Shown one piece after another: positions 18,407-28,099 of a stretch of DNA of 64,000 bases. Position 1 is the stretch's first letter, and each line of letters opens with the position of its first letter. The notes beneath the pieces were generated by a model. The model saw only the letters and a list, made by a program, of their open reading frames with translations, searched no databases and was not told where the DNA came from. This DNA comes from Streptacidiphilus sp. 4-A2 (lineage in GTDB: Bacteria > Actinomycetota > Actinomycetes > Streptomycetales > Streptomycetaceae): NCBI GenBank assembly GCA_014284505.1, contig JAAFYY010000001.1, positions 7,861,845 to 7,925,844 on the forward strand, given 5' to 3'. A program made the translations under genes and the position numbers.

Positions 18407-18543
18407 GCGGGCACCCCGTTCCTTGCCTGACGTTCCTAGCCTGAGCAGCTGGTGGGCGGACCGGCGCGGAGGCGGGCCCGCTCCACGAGCCTACCCTCGC
18501 ACCCGGGTTCGGCTCGCGTCCGGATCCGCCGTTGCGGCGCGGG

Positions 18544-19517
18544 TCACTGCGAGAGCTGGGCCCGCCAGTGGTCGAACAGGCTCTCGGGGTCGCCCGAGTA
18601 GGACCAGGGAACCCGGGTGGGCCGGTCACCCAGTTGGCGGCTGACCTCACGGGCCTGGTCGCGCAGGCCGCCGAAGACCAGCCCGTGCAGCAGGGTGTTC
18701 AGGTCGGCGACGTCCTGGGCGTACTCGATGCCGTTGCGGTTGGCTATCCAGTCGCGCATGGTCGTGTGCAGCGCCTGGACCGCCACCTCGTGCGTCCAGT
18801 GGTAGGTCAGGCCGACGGCGGTGGGGCCCTCGATGCTGACCCGCTGCCGGAAGTGCTCGGCGCGGGCGGCCTGGGTGAGGGCGGAGAGCGGGGAGCCGGA
18901 CGGGGCGAAGGCCGCGCTGTCCCGGGCGAAGTTGTACATCTCGCCGTGCGAGCCGTGCCAGCGCTCGGAGAGGTGGCGCAGCACCTGGGGTGGCCCTCGC
19001 GGCTGTAGGCGTCGCGGGCCTGGAGTTCCCGCCACCAGTGCCAGACATGCGGGTGGCCGTGGGCGTAGAGCCGGGCGAGGGTCATCAGCGAGACCCAGGG
19101 CACCGGGTCGGCCGGGTGCTTCTCGGCGGCCTGGAGGCAGATCCGGGCGGCCCGGTCCAGGTGCGAGCGGTCCAGGCCGTCCTGGGCGGGGCTGGGCGGG
19201 ATGCCGTTGGCCCGGGTGGCCTCGCTGACCGCCGCGAACACCCGCATGACCTCGGTCTCGGCCCGCAGCACCAGTGCGTCCGGATTGTTCGGCTCGGCGG
19301 CCTGCCAGGTCTCGACGGTGCGGATGCCCGCGGCGGTGTCGGCCAGCAGACGCATCCGGTGGGTGCGCCGGTCCCAGTCGCGGCCGGTCTCGCGCAGCAG
19401 GTCGCGGGCACCCTGCCAGCGGCCGACCACCAGGTCCTGGCGGGCGGTGGCGAGGGCGTGGTCGCCGAAGGTCGGGTCGAACCGTGGTGCGGAGGTGCGT
19501 CGTCGTGCTCTGGCCAT
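18544..19517 (-). CDS. Conserved helical protein of unknown function (one frameshift)
   Basis: About 324 residues, no membrane segment. The start is MARARRRTSAPRFDPTFGDHALATARQDLVVGRWQGARDLLRETG. Helical repeat-like segments follow: RTVETWQAAEPNNPDALVLRAETEVMRVFA, LDRAARICLQAAEKHPADPVPWVSLMTLARLY, then after a missing base near 18985-18990 HLSERWHGSHGEMYNFARDSA and the C-terminus HTTMRDWIANRNGIEYAQDVADLNTLLHGLVFGG. The spacing of Ala, Leu and Pro suggests TPR-like packing. I recall such proteins next to pta in Streptomyces but not a function. Confidence 0.78.
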
Positions 19518-19706
19518 ACGGGACCACTCTCGGCTCGGTCAGGAGGAGTCGGACCGGACGGCCGGCTGTCGGCCGAGCGGTCCCGGGGCGGCGGGCATCC
19601 GCGCCCCGTCCGGTCGTTCACCCCCGTGCCGGACCGGACGGACGGATGCCGGTCCGGGTCGAAGAGGACCCGGACCGGCATGCACTGCAAGCAAATTGTC
19701 GATCGG

Positions 19707-21201
19707 TCAGATGTCCGTGGCGAGGGTATCGCCCGGACCGGACATCGACGGAGCCAGGGTGCTCTCGCCGTAGAGCGCGTCCACCTCGTCCGCGCTGGTG
19801 GCATCCAGCCGGACGGTCCCGGTGCGGTAGTAGTCGCTGCCCTTGACCAGTAGAAGGCCATCGGGACGATGCCGAGAGCCAGCGCGCCCAGGCCGATGGC
19901 GATGGTGGTGCCGCCCAGGGTCAGGCAGTTCTCGATGAACAGGAAGCCCATGAAGATCGCGCCGGCCAGCGGCCAGATGCCCACGAAGATGAGGTTGGAG
20001 AACGACTTGAGCACCAGCTTGCGGTAGGCGACCACCACGGCCAGCCCGGCCAGGGCGTAGTAGACGGCGATCTGCAGGCCGATCGCGTTGATCGCGTCGG
20101 TCATGATCGTGCCGACCGAGCCCAGCTTCTGCGAGGTGACGAAGAGGACCAGCGAGATCACCACGACCACCGCCAGCGCGAACCACGGGGTCTGCCAACG
20201 CGAGTGGGAGCGGCCGAAGATGGCGGGGACGGTCCGGTCGCGGCCCATGGCGAACAGCGAGCGGGTGACCTGGATCAGCGTGGTCTCCAGGGTGGCGATG
20301 GTGGAGAGCACCACCGCGAGCACCATGATCTTGCCGCCCGCGCCCGGCCAGACGGTGTTGCCGAGGACGGTCAGCAGCGGCGGCGGGTTGCTGCCGGTGA
20401 TGGTGGCCTGAGAGCTGATCAGGTTGACCGAGATGGTGACCACCTCGAACAGGGCGAACACGCCGAGGACGCCGATCAGGCCGCCGAAGCCGGAGTTGCG
20501 CTTGCTGTTGTTGGTCTCCTCGCTGAGGTTGGCGGTGACGTCCCAGCCCCAGAAGTAGAAGGCGGCGACCAGCGCCGAGGCGGCGAAGCCCTTGACCCCG
20601 CCGAAGTGGCCGAAGCCCCAGAGCCAGCTCCAGGAGAAGTGGGCCGCGTTGCCGCCGTGGATCAGCGCGGCGATACCGAAGACCACCAGCACCAGGATCT
20701 CGATGCCGGTCATGATCCACTGGGCGTGGGCGGTGATCCGGATGCCGATCAGCACCAGCAGCGCCATGATCAGGAAGGCCGCGGCGCCGACGCCGATGGC
20801 GGCCCAGGTGTTGTTGGCCAGGCTGGTGCTGAACAGCGACAGCGTGTACTGGCCGGCCGGGAGCGACCCGGAGACCATGAAGATGGTCGCGGAGACCACC
20901 AGCGACCAGCCGCTGAGGAAGCCCAGCGAGGGGTGCAGCGCCCGGCCCACCCAGGAGTAGCTGGCGCCCGCGTTGACGTCCAGCCGGCCCAGGTAGTTGA
21001 AGGCCCAGGCGATGCCCAGCATCGGGATGGCGCACCACAGCAGGGCCGCGGGGCTGTAGAGGCCGGGCGTGACCAGGACGGTGTGGAGGCGGCCAGCGAG
21101 TACGGCGCGCTGCGGCGAGGCCATCACGACGGTGTCGAAACCGCCGAGGACATTGGCCCGCAGGCCGTTGTGCGTACTTCGGCGGGTATCTCGTTGCTCA
21201 A
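19707..21201 (-). CDS. APC-family amino acid/polyamine permease (several frameshifts)
   Basis: About 500 residues with 12 expected membrane helices. Seen: PAALLWCAIPMLGIAWAFNYLGRLDVNAGASYSWVGRALHPSLGFLSGW (helices 2-3 with the GASYSWVGRAL signature of APC transporters), FYFWGWDVTANLSEET, FEVVTISVNLISS, TTLIQVTRSLFAMGRDRTVPAIFGRSHSRWQTPWFAL, AYRKLVLKSFSNLIFVGIWPL. The N-terminus begins SNEIPAEVRTTALRANVLGGFDTVVMA from a TTG at 21201, with breaks near 21165 and 21085-21120; another near 19852 leads to the tail SDYYRTGTVRLDATSADEVDALYGES. Substrate unknown. The start is uncertain because no good ribosome binding site precedes the TTG. Confidence 0.85.
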
Positions 21202-21662
21202 GGTTCTCGGGGACCTCTCCGGGGGCCTCCGGGGGGCCGCGCGGGGCGCGGCATGGGGAAGTCCACGGGGCGGGTTGCGTGCGGGACGTGCTTCTGGCCA
21301 GGGGGACGCGCGAAGGGTATTCGAGGCAGGGAATCGAAGGCGGGGAATCGAAGGCAGTGAGTCACGTGGCAGGCGGTGTCGCGCTTCTGAATGCCCGGGG
21401 TCCGAATTTTCAGAGGCGCGGTGGTGCGGTGGGGCGGGTGGTGCTGCGGTGCTCGGTGCTGCGGTTCGGTGCTGCGTGTTCGGCGGACGGGGGATGCCCG
21501 GGCGTGCCACCAGAACTCAAGCAGACCAGTCGAGCGTGCAGGCAACGGGCAGATGACGCATGTGTTTCCGGAGTCGGGGTCACCGGGTCGGCACCACGGG
21601 CATCAATGTGTGCCACATCGTGCCGTCTGCCCGGATCTCTGGCAATGCTTTCGCGGAATTCG

Positions 21663-21679
21663 TTAGATACCTTGTCTAA
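21663..21679. promoter_or_regulatory. Near-palindrome TTAGATACCTTGTCTAA, candidate operator
   Basis: 17-bp imperfect inverted repeat (six of eight pairs) centred 71 bases before the ATG at 21742, in a locally AT-rich segment. This is the usual position for a repressor site. No local regulator is evident. Confidence 0.4.
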
Positions 21680-21703
21680 TCCACGGATTCCACGTCAGGA
21701 TCC

Positions 21704-21721
21704 AAATCAGACAACTGATTT
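21704..21721. promoter_or_regulatory. Inverted repeat AAATCAG-ACAA-CTGATTT
   Basis: Perfect 7-bp arms with a 4-base loop, ending 20 bases before the PPOX-like start codon and 10 bases before its AAGGG ribosome binding site. It could be an operator or an mRNA hairpin affecting initiation. Confidence 0.45.
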
Positions 21722-21741
21722 CGTTGAGCTGAAGGGCATTG

Positions 21742-22154
21742 ATGAGGGAAGCGTCGGAGTCGACCGGGGCCTGTCTGGCCGTCACCGAGCGGACCACGCA
21801 CCACCGGATGCGGGAGAACGGCAGGACGAACCGGGCGGATCTGGACGCGGTGCTCGCCGCCGGATTCGTCTGCCACCTCGGGGTCGTGCTCGACGGCACG
21901 CCGATGGTGGTGCTGGTGCCGGCCCGCTCGGTGTTCGAATACAGCGTCAACTACCGCTGCGCGGTGGTCTACCGCGTCCCGCGCGGGGTCACCGACCCGG
22001 AGCAGAAGCTGGAGGGCCCGCGGGCGCTGTCCGAGCAGGCCGCCCCGGGCCAGTGGGACTACGCCCGGCAGGCACGCCGGTGCCGGATCCGGCCCTGCCG
22101 GAGGGCATCGCCGTCCCCGCGCACATCGCCGCCCGGGTCCGCCCGCTCGGCTGA
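21742..22154 (+). pseudogene. Pyridoxamine 5'-phosphate oxidase-family flavin-binding protein, internally deleted
   Basis: The pieces match this family (typically 200-220 residues) but only about 138 codons are present. TTHHRMRENGRTNRADLDAVLAAGFVCHLGVVLDGTPMVV is the usual N-terminus; the text then jumps to ARSVFEYSVNYRCAVVYRVPRGVTDPEQKLEGPRALSEQAAPGQWDYARQ, and then, in another frame, to PVPDPALPEGIAVPAHIAARVRPLG. About 40 residues (the flavin-contact strand and TxxHVDGL region) and about 45 residues near the C-terminus are absent. Either this is a decayed gene or the assembly lost two short stretches. ATG 21742 follows AAGGG (21732-21736). Confidence 0.7.
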
Positions 22155-22206
22155 GCGGCCAGGCGGGCGCGCCCGGTGGAACCCGGAAGCGGGGCCTGGA
22201 AGAAGG

Positions 22207-23441
22207 TCAGACCCCCCACTCGGCCCGGAGCCCGGCCAGCGCCTGGTGGAAGGGGAAGGTCTTCTTCACGCAGCCCGGGTCGTCCAGGGTCACCCCGCCC
22301 TCGGTGCGCAGCCCGGCGATGCTGAAGGACATCGCGATCCGGTGGTCGCCGTGGCAGGCGATGTGCGCGGAGCGCGGCCGGGCCGGCTGGATCTCGATCC
22401 AGTCCCGCCCGGTGCGCACCGGGACGCCCATCGCCAGCAGGTTCTGCTCGCAGGCGGCCAGCCGGTCGCACTCCTTGATCCGGGTGTTGTAGACGTCCTC
22501 GATCCGCACCGGGCCGTCGGCGAAGGGGGCGATCGCGGCCAGCGTGGGCACGGTGTCGGAGATGTCCCGCATGTTCACGGTGACCCCGCGCAGCTGCCGC
22601 GGGCCGGTGACGGTGACCGAGTCCGCGGTCAGCTCGACCTGCGCGCCATCTGCCGCAGCACCTCGGCGAACTGCACGTCGCCCTGGAGCGAGTCCGAGCC
22701 GAGGCCGGGGACGGTGACCGTGCGCCCGGTGAGCGCCGCGGCGGCCAGGGCGTAGCTGGCGGTGGAGGCGTCCGGCTCCACCAGGTACTCGGTCGCCCGG
22801 TAGGGCTGCGGCGGCACGACAAAGGTGTCGCCGACCCGGCGGGCGTCACTGCCGAAGCGGCGCATCATCGCCAGGGTCATCTCGACATAGGGGACCGACA
22901 CCAGGTCGGAGACGGTGATCTCCAGGCCCTCGGCGGTCAGCGGCCCGCAGAGCAGCAGCGCGGTGAGGAACTGCGAGGACAGCCCGGCGTCCAGGGTGAG
23001 CGTGCCGCCCTTGATGCCGTCGGCGCGCACGGTCAGGGGGTGGTGGCCCTCGGCGAGCTCATGGGTGAGGTCCACGCCCAGCTCGCGCAGCGCGTCGGTG
23101 AGCGGGCCGAGCGGGCGGCGGCGCATCTGCTCCGAGGCGTCGAAGCGGAAGGTGCCCCGCCCGGCGGCGGCCAGCGCGGGCAGGAAACGCGCGGTGGTCG
23201 CGCCGTCCCGGCAGAAGACATCGGCCTCGGCGACGCCCGGACCGCTCGGCCGCCCCTCGATCGTCCAGACCCCGGGCTGCCGGTCGACCCGGTAGCCGAG
23301 GCTGAGCAGGCCCTCCGCGAAGCCCTCGCTGTCGTCGGAGAGCAGCGGCCGGCGCAGGACGGTGGTGCCCTCGGCGGCGGCCGCGAGGAACAGCGCCCGC
23401 GCCGTGACTGACTTCGAACCGGGGATCTCTACAACGGTCAT
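22207..23441 (-). CDS. aroA: 3-phosphoshikimate 1-carboxyvinyltransferase (EPSP synthase)-like (one frameshift)
   Basis: About 411 residues. IPGSKSVTARALFLAAAAEGTTVLRRPLLSDDSE opens the protein without the extra N-terminal strand found in many EPSP synthases. Further markers: CRDGATTARFLPALAA (position of the NAGTAMR loop), GGTLTLDAGLSSQFLTALLL, VEPDASTASYALAAAAL, and after a shift near 22645 NMRDISDTVPTLAAIAPFADGPVRIE, TRIKECDRLAACEQNLLAMG and ACHGDHRIAMSFSIAGL. It joins shikimate-3-phosphate and PEP. Streptomyces often carries two such genes; the second is divergent, and this one, away from other aro genes, may be that copy. ATG at 23441. Confidence 0.9.
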
Positions 23442-23522
23442 GCGGCCGAGTCTAGGACCGGTCGCGGACGGCGGTGGCGGGGTGTCCGTGAGCTGGACCC
23501 CGCCGCCGCCGTCGGCGGGCGG

Positions 23523-25897
23523 TCAGGCCGGTGCCAGCCAGATGGTGGCCAGCGGCGGGAGGGTCAGCCCGGTGCTGTGGGTCCGGCCGTTCCAGGGCGT
23601 CGGGTCGGCCTTGAGCGGGTCCGGGTTGCCGACGCCGCTGCCGCCGTAGCGCAGGGCGTCGGTGTTGAGGATCTCCAGCCAGCGGCTCTCCTGCTCCACG
23701 CCGTCCGAAGCGTCGCCCGGAGCGTCGCCCGGTGTCCCGCCGCCGGTCGGCGGCAGGCCGATCCGGTAGTCCTCGCGGACCACCGGGAGAGGTTGCTGAC
23801 GCAGACCAGCGGGCGGCCCGCGCGGTCGTACCGGACGAAGGAGAACATGTTGTCCTGCGGCGCCGCCGTCCAGCCAGCTGAACCCGGCCGGTTCGTTGTC
23901 CCGCTGCCACAGCGCCGGGCTGTCCAGGTAGAGCCGGTTCAGGTCGCGGACCAGGTCCTGGACGCCGCGGTGGTCGGCGGCGGCCGGCCAGTCCGGCTCC
24001 AGCAGCCACCACTGCGGCCCGGTCTCGTGGTCCCACTCCGCGCCCTGGGCGAACTCCTGCCCCATGAACAGCAGTTGCTTGCCGGGGTGGGCCCACATGT
24101 AGCCCAGGTAGGCGCGCGCGTTGGCGCGCTGCTGCCACCAGTCGCCGGGCATCTTGGAGACCAGTGCCCGCTTGCCGTGCACCACCTCGTCGTGCGAGAT
24201 CGGCAGCAGGTAGTTCTCGGAGTAGGCGTAGACCATGGAGAAGGTCATCTCGTCGTGGTGGTACTTGCGGTGCACCGGCTCGTGCTGGATGTACTCCAGC
24301 GAGTCGTGCATCCAGCCCATGTTCCACTTCAGCCCGAAGCCGAGCCCGCCGATGCCGTGCTGGACGCTGTCGGTGGGCCGGGTGACGCCGTCCCAGGCGG
24401 TGGACTCCTCGGCCACGGTGACCACGCCCGGGCAGCGGCGGTAGACGGTGGCGTTCATCTCCTGGAGGAACCGGACCGCGTCCCAGTTCTCCCGGCCGCC
24501 GTGCTCGTTGGGCGACCACTGGCCGTGCTCGCGGGAGTAGTCCAGATAGAGCATCGAGGCCACGGCGTCCACCCGCAGGCCGTCCACATGGAACTCCTCG
24601 GCCCAGTAGACCGCGTTGGCGACCAGGAAGTTGCGCACCTCGGTCCGGCCGTAGTCGAACTCCAGGGTGCCCCAGTCCGGGTGCTCGGCGCGCTGCGGGT
24701 CGGCGGGCTCGTACAGCGGCTCGCCGTCGAAGCGGGCGAGCGCGAAGTCGTCCTTGGGGAAGTGCGCGGGCACCCAGTCGACGATGATGCCGATGCCGTG
24801 CTGGTGCAGCGAGTCGACCAGATGGCGGAAGTCGTCGGGCGAGCCCAGCCGGGAGGTCGGCGCGTAGAAGCCGGAGACCTGGTAGCCCCAGGAGCCGCCG
24901 AAGGGGTGCTCCATCACCGGCATCAGTTCGACATGGGTGAAGCCCAGGTCCCGGACGTACGCCGGGAGTTCGGCGGCCAGCTCGCGGTAGGTCAGGCCGG
25001 GCCGCCAGGAGGCGAGGTGGATCTCGTAGACCGACATCGGCCGGTCGTGCACGGTGGCGTCGCCGCGGTGCTCCATCCAGGCCTGGTCGGCCAGCTGGCC
25101 GGAGGTGTGCACACCGAGGCGGTGGCCGGGGCACCTCGGTGCCCGGGCCAGTGGGTCGGCCTTCTGCAGGGTCCGGCCGTCGCGGGTGGCGATCTCGTAC
25201 TTGTAGTGGGTGCCGTCGCCGATCCCGGGCACGAACAGCTCCCAGACCCCGCTGGCGCCCAGCGAGCGCATCGGGTGGGCGAGGCCGTTCCAGCCGTTGA
25301 AGTCGCCGATCACCCGGACCCCGGAGGCGTTCGGGGCCCAGACCGCGAAGCCGGTCCCGGTGACCCCGTCGACCGTGCGGACCCGGGAGCCCAGCGCCTG
25401 CCACAGCTGCTCGTGCCGGCCCTCGCCGATCAGATGCAGATCCTCGGCGGTCAGCGTGGGCAGGAACCGGTAGCCGTCCTGCTGGAGGTGCTCCGTGCCG
25501 TCGTAGGTCACCCGCAGCCGGTAGCCCCCGGCCGCCGTGCCCTTCGGCAGCAGGCCGGTGAACAGCCCGTCCTGGAGGTGGCCCAGCTGGTAGCTGCCCT
25601 CGGCGGTCTCCACCACCACCCGCTCGGCCAGCGGGCGCAGCACCCGGACCGCCGCTCCCGCCGCGGTCGGGTGCAGCCCGAGCACGCTGTGCGGGTCGTG
25701 GTGCCAGCCGCCGATCAGCCGTCCGGTCTCGCCCGGCGCCGGCGCCGCGGCCGGGAGCAGTGGTGGCGCGGCGGGCGCGGCGGCGGGGCGGCCTCCGGCC
25801 GGGGCTGGACCAGGCCGGAACCGCCCGCCCGGAAGGTCGCCGGAAGCGGCCTGCGGTTCGAGGGGCTGTTCGGGAGGGGCGGTTCGAACTGGTTCAC
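23523..25897 (-). CDS. glgB: 1,4-alpha-glucan branching enzyme GlgB (about three frameshifts)
   Basis: GH13 branching enzyme of about 790 residues: a variable Pro-rich N-terminus (NQFEPPLPNSPSNRRPLP, GTG 25897), an N1 domain, a CBM48 domain (GTGFAVWAPNASGVRVIGDFNGWNGLAHPMRSLG), the catalytic barrel, and a C-terminal beta domain. Catalytic regions: VDWVPAHFPKDDFALARFDG, DGLRVDAVASMLYLDYSRE (nucleophile Asp), VVTVAEESTAWDGVTRP (acid Glu), LPISHDEVVHGK. Breaks lie near 25740 and twice near 23790-23870 (MFSFVRYDRAGRPLVCVSNLS). It introduces alpha-1,6 branches into the glucan made by GlgE and ends the glgE-treS-mak-glgB cluster. Confidence 0.95.
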
Positions 25898-25961
25898 GAT
25901 CGGGGCCTCTCTGGACTGAGCTGCGCGTGGACGCGGTGGGCGGGGGTGGGGTCGGGGCCGC

Positions 25962-27731
25962 TCAGTCGCCGCGGGCCAGCCGGGCGATGGCGGACAGCGG
26001 GATGGACAGCCAGTCGGGGCGGTTCCGGGACTCGTACACCACCTCGTACACGGCCTTGTCGGTCTCCAGGGCGTGCAGCAGCACCGGGTCGGCGGTCGGG
26101 TCCTCCGCGCCGGCGGCCGCGTAACCGGCCAGGAACGCCTCACGGTTGCGCCCGGCCCAGGTCGCGGCGAGCGCCGCCAGCCGGGGGCGCCGCGGATCGC
26201 CCTCGGCCACCTCGGTCAGCAGGTGCGCCGCCGCGTAGTCGAAGGAGCGCAGCATCGCCGAGACGTCCCGGACGGCGGGCTGCGGTCGTCGGCGCTCCAC
26301 CAGCGGCTTGGCCGGCTCGCCCTCGAAGTCCAGCAGCACCCAGCCGCGCGCGGTGCGCATCGACTGGCCCAGGTGCAGATCCCCGTGGATCCGCTGGGCC
26401 CGCAGCCGGCGCCCGTCCCGGGCGGATTCGGCCAGCTCCCTGAAGATCCGGTGCAGCGGCTCCCGGTAGGGCAGCAGCGCGGGCGCGACCAGCGCGGCGG
26501 CGTCCAGCCGCAGCGCCATGGCGGCCGCCAGCGCCTCGATGTCGGCGCGGCCGAGGACGCTGACCGGCAGGGCCCGGGCCAGCGCCAGATGCACCTCGGC
26601 GGTGGAGCGGCCCAGCAGAAACGACTCTGCCGAGAAGTTCCCGGTGAGCGGGTCGGGACCGGCCTCGCCGGGCTGCCGCTCCCGGGCGCCGAGCAGCGCC
26701 CGGACATGGGTGAGCGCGAACTCCCAGCCGTCGCGCCCGCCGCTCAGATAGCGCTGGAGCAGGCCCAGGGTCGCCAGCTGCGGCCCGCCGCCCTTTCCGG
26801 CTCCGGGCACCCGTTCCGGCCTCGGGCCGGCGGCGCTGCCGCTGCCGGTCGTGGTCGTGGCCCCGGCCCTGGTCCCGGCTGGAGTCCCGGCCGGAGTCCC
26901 GACTGGAGTCCCGGCCGGGGGCCCGGCCGCGGCCTCGGATTCGGCCTCGGTGAGCACCGGCAGCTCGCTCTCGAACCACGCCAGCGTCGCCGGGACCCGG
27001 TTGCAGCCGGCCCGGCTGAGCGCCAGCGACAGCTCCAGATCCGGGTTCAGACCCGGGCTCACCCGCCGGAACAGCTTGAGGATCGAGGCCTCGCCGAAGA
27101 CGATCGAGGTATTGCTCTGTTCGGCGGTGCCGACCCGCGCCGACATGCCGCCGAGGCCCGCCCCGGGCCGCCCCTCGGCGGTGCCGGGACCGCCGAGGTT
27201 GCTGAACCGCAGCGGACCGACCTGGGTGCCGCTCGGGCAGCCGGCCCCCAGCAGCCCCAGCAGGCGCAGGGCCAGCGTCTCGTCGTACGCGGCGTCATAG
27301 GTCAGCAGGCCGTCGTGCGGCCCGCCGCTGATCCGGCCGATGACGGCTGCCCGGGAGGCCTCCGTCGCCAGCCGGGCCGGCACCGCTCCCGGGCAGGCCC
27401 CGAGCAGCAGTTGGTAGAGGTCGCTGTCGGTGCCGCCGTCCAGGCCGGGCTGCTCCACCCGCAGCAGCAGGTGCAGCAGCAGCCCGTCCCGGGCGGCCCG
27501 CGGGCAGCAGCGTCACCGCCGCCGGGACGATGGCGGTGACCGGATGTCCCTTGCCGGCGAACCAGCGCTGTCGTGGCAGCCAGTCGCACAGCAGCGGCAG
27601 CGTGTCCTGGACCAGGCCGCCGAGGTCGGTGACGCGCGGGCGCGGTGCGGCCGGGGCGCGCCCGGCGCTGTGGTGGTGGGCGTCGCCGCGGGGGACGCAG
27701 GGGCTGCTGCGGGGGTCGCTGTCGTGGTCAC
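25962..27731 (-). CDS. mak: Maltokinase (Pep2/Mak) (frameshifted, with low-complexity insert)
   Basis: Phosphorylates maltose with ATP to maltose 1-phosphate, the precursor for GlgE. The N-terminal cap LCDWLPRQRWFAGKGHPVTAI is typical; QPGLDGGTDSDLYQLLLG follows after a shift near 27490. Kinase signatures: NTSIVFGEASILKLFRRVSPGLNPDLEL (Lys), RIHGDLHLGQSMRT (catalytic loop) and GWVLLDFEGEP (metal-binding Asp). Between residues ~270 and 320 lies a Gly/Thr/Pro/Ala insert with repeated AGTP units, longer than usual. The start is unclear: GTG 27731 gives a Thr/Ala/Pro N-terminus but needs one shift near 27640; an ATG at 27831 is the alternative. It is separate from treS, not fused. Confidence 0.9.
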
Positions 27732-28099
27732 CGTGGTGCTCGGGTCGGCGGGCAGTTGACTGGTCGACGGGTGGGGGTCGGCGTGTGCGCCGGAGCGGGG
27801 GCCGGCTGGCGCGCGGCGTGTGCGCCGCCATGCCGGGTCGTGACGGAGCGTGATCGGGAGGTGTCGGACATGTCTCCCTTTCCCCGGGGATGCGGCAGTC
27901 CCGGCAGCGGGTCGAGAGCGCGCGCTGCTGCCGGGTCTACCAGTCTTCCGGATGTCGATGACGTGGGAGTTACGGCGCGCGGCGGCTGACCGTTAGTCAC
28001 GCCAAGGAGTTAGATGTGGGTGGCGCTGCTCCTGGATGTCCGTGGGGTTGTCGGCCGGGATGCCTGTGGGATGTGCGGCGGACGGTGCGTGGGCGGCTC

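Larger units (their letters stand above)
21202..21741. other. Intergenic region between the divergent permease and PPOX-like genes
   Basis: 540 bases without a supported gene. It contains two copies of GGGAATCGAAGGC 14 bases apart (21329-21341, 21343-21355), then AT-richer sequence with two inverted repeats (21663-21679 and 21704-21721) just before the PPOX-like gene. Confidence 0.55.

Noticed and set aside
16316..18430. A 704-codon open frame on the plus strand antisense to pta
   Set aside because: Antisense shadow caused by third-position G/C bias; no domain, and the sense product is an intact enzyme.
23577..25919. A 780-codon open frame antisense to glgB
   Set aside because: No recognisable motif, and full overlap with a conserved GH13 enzyme.
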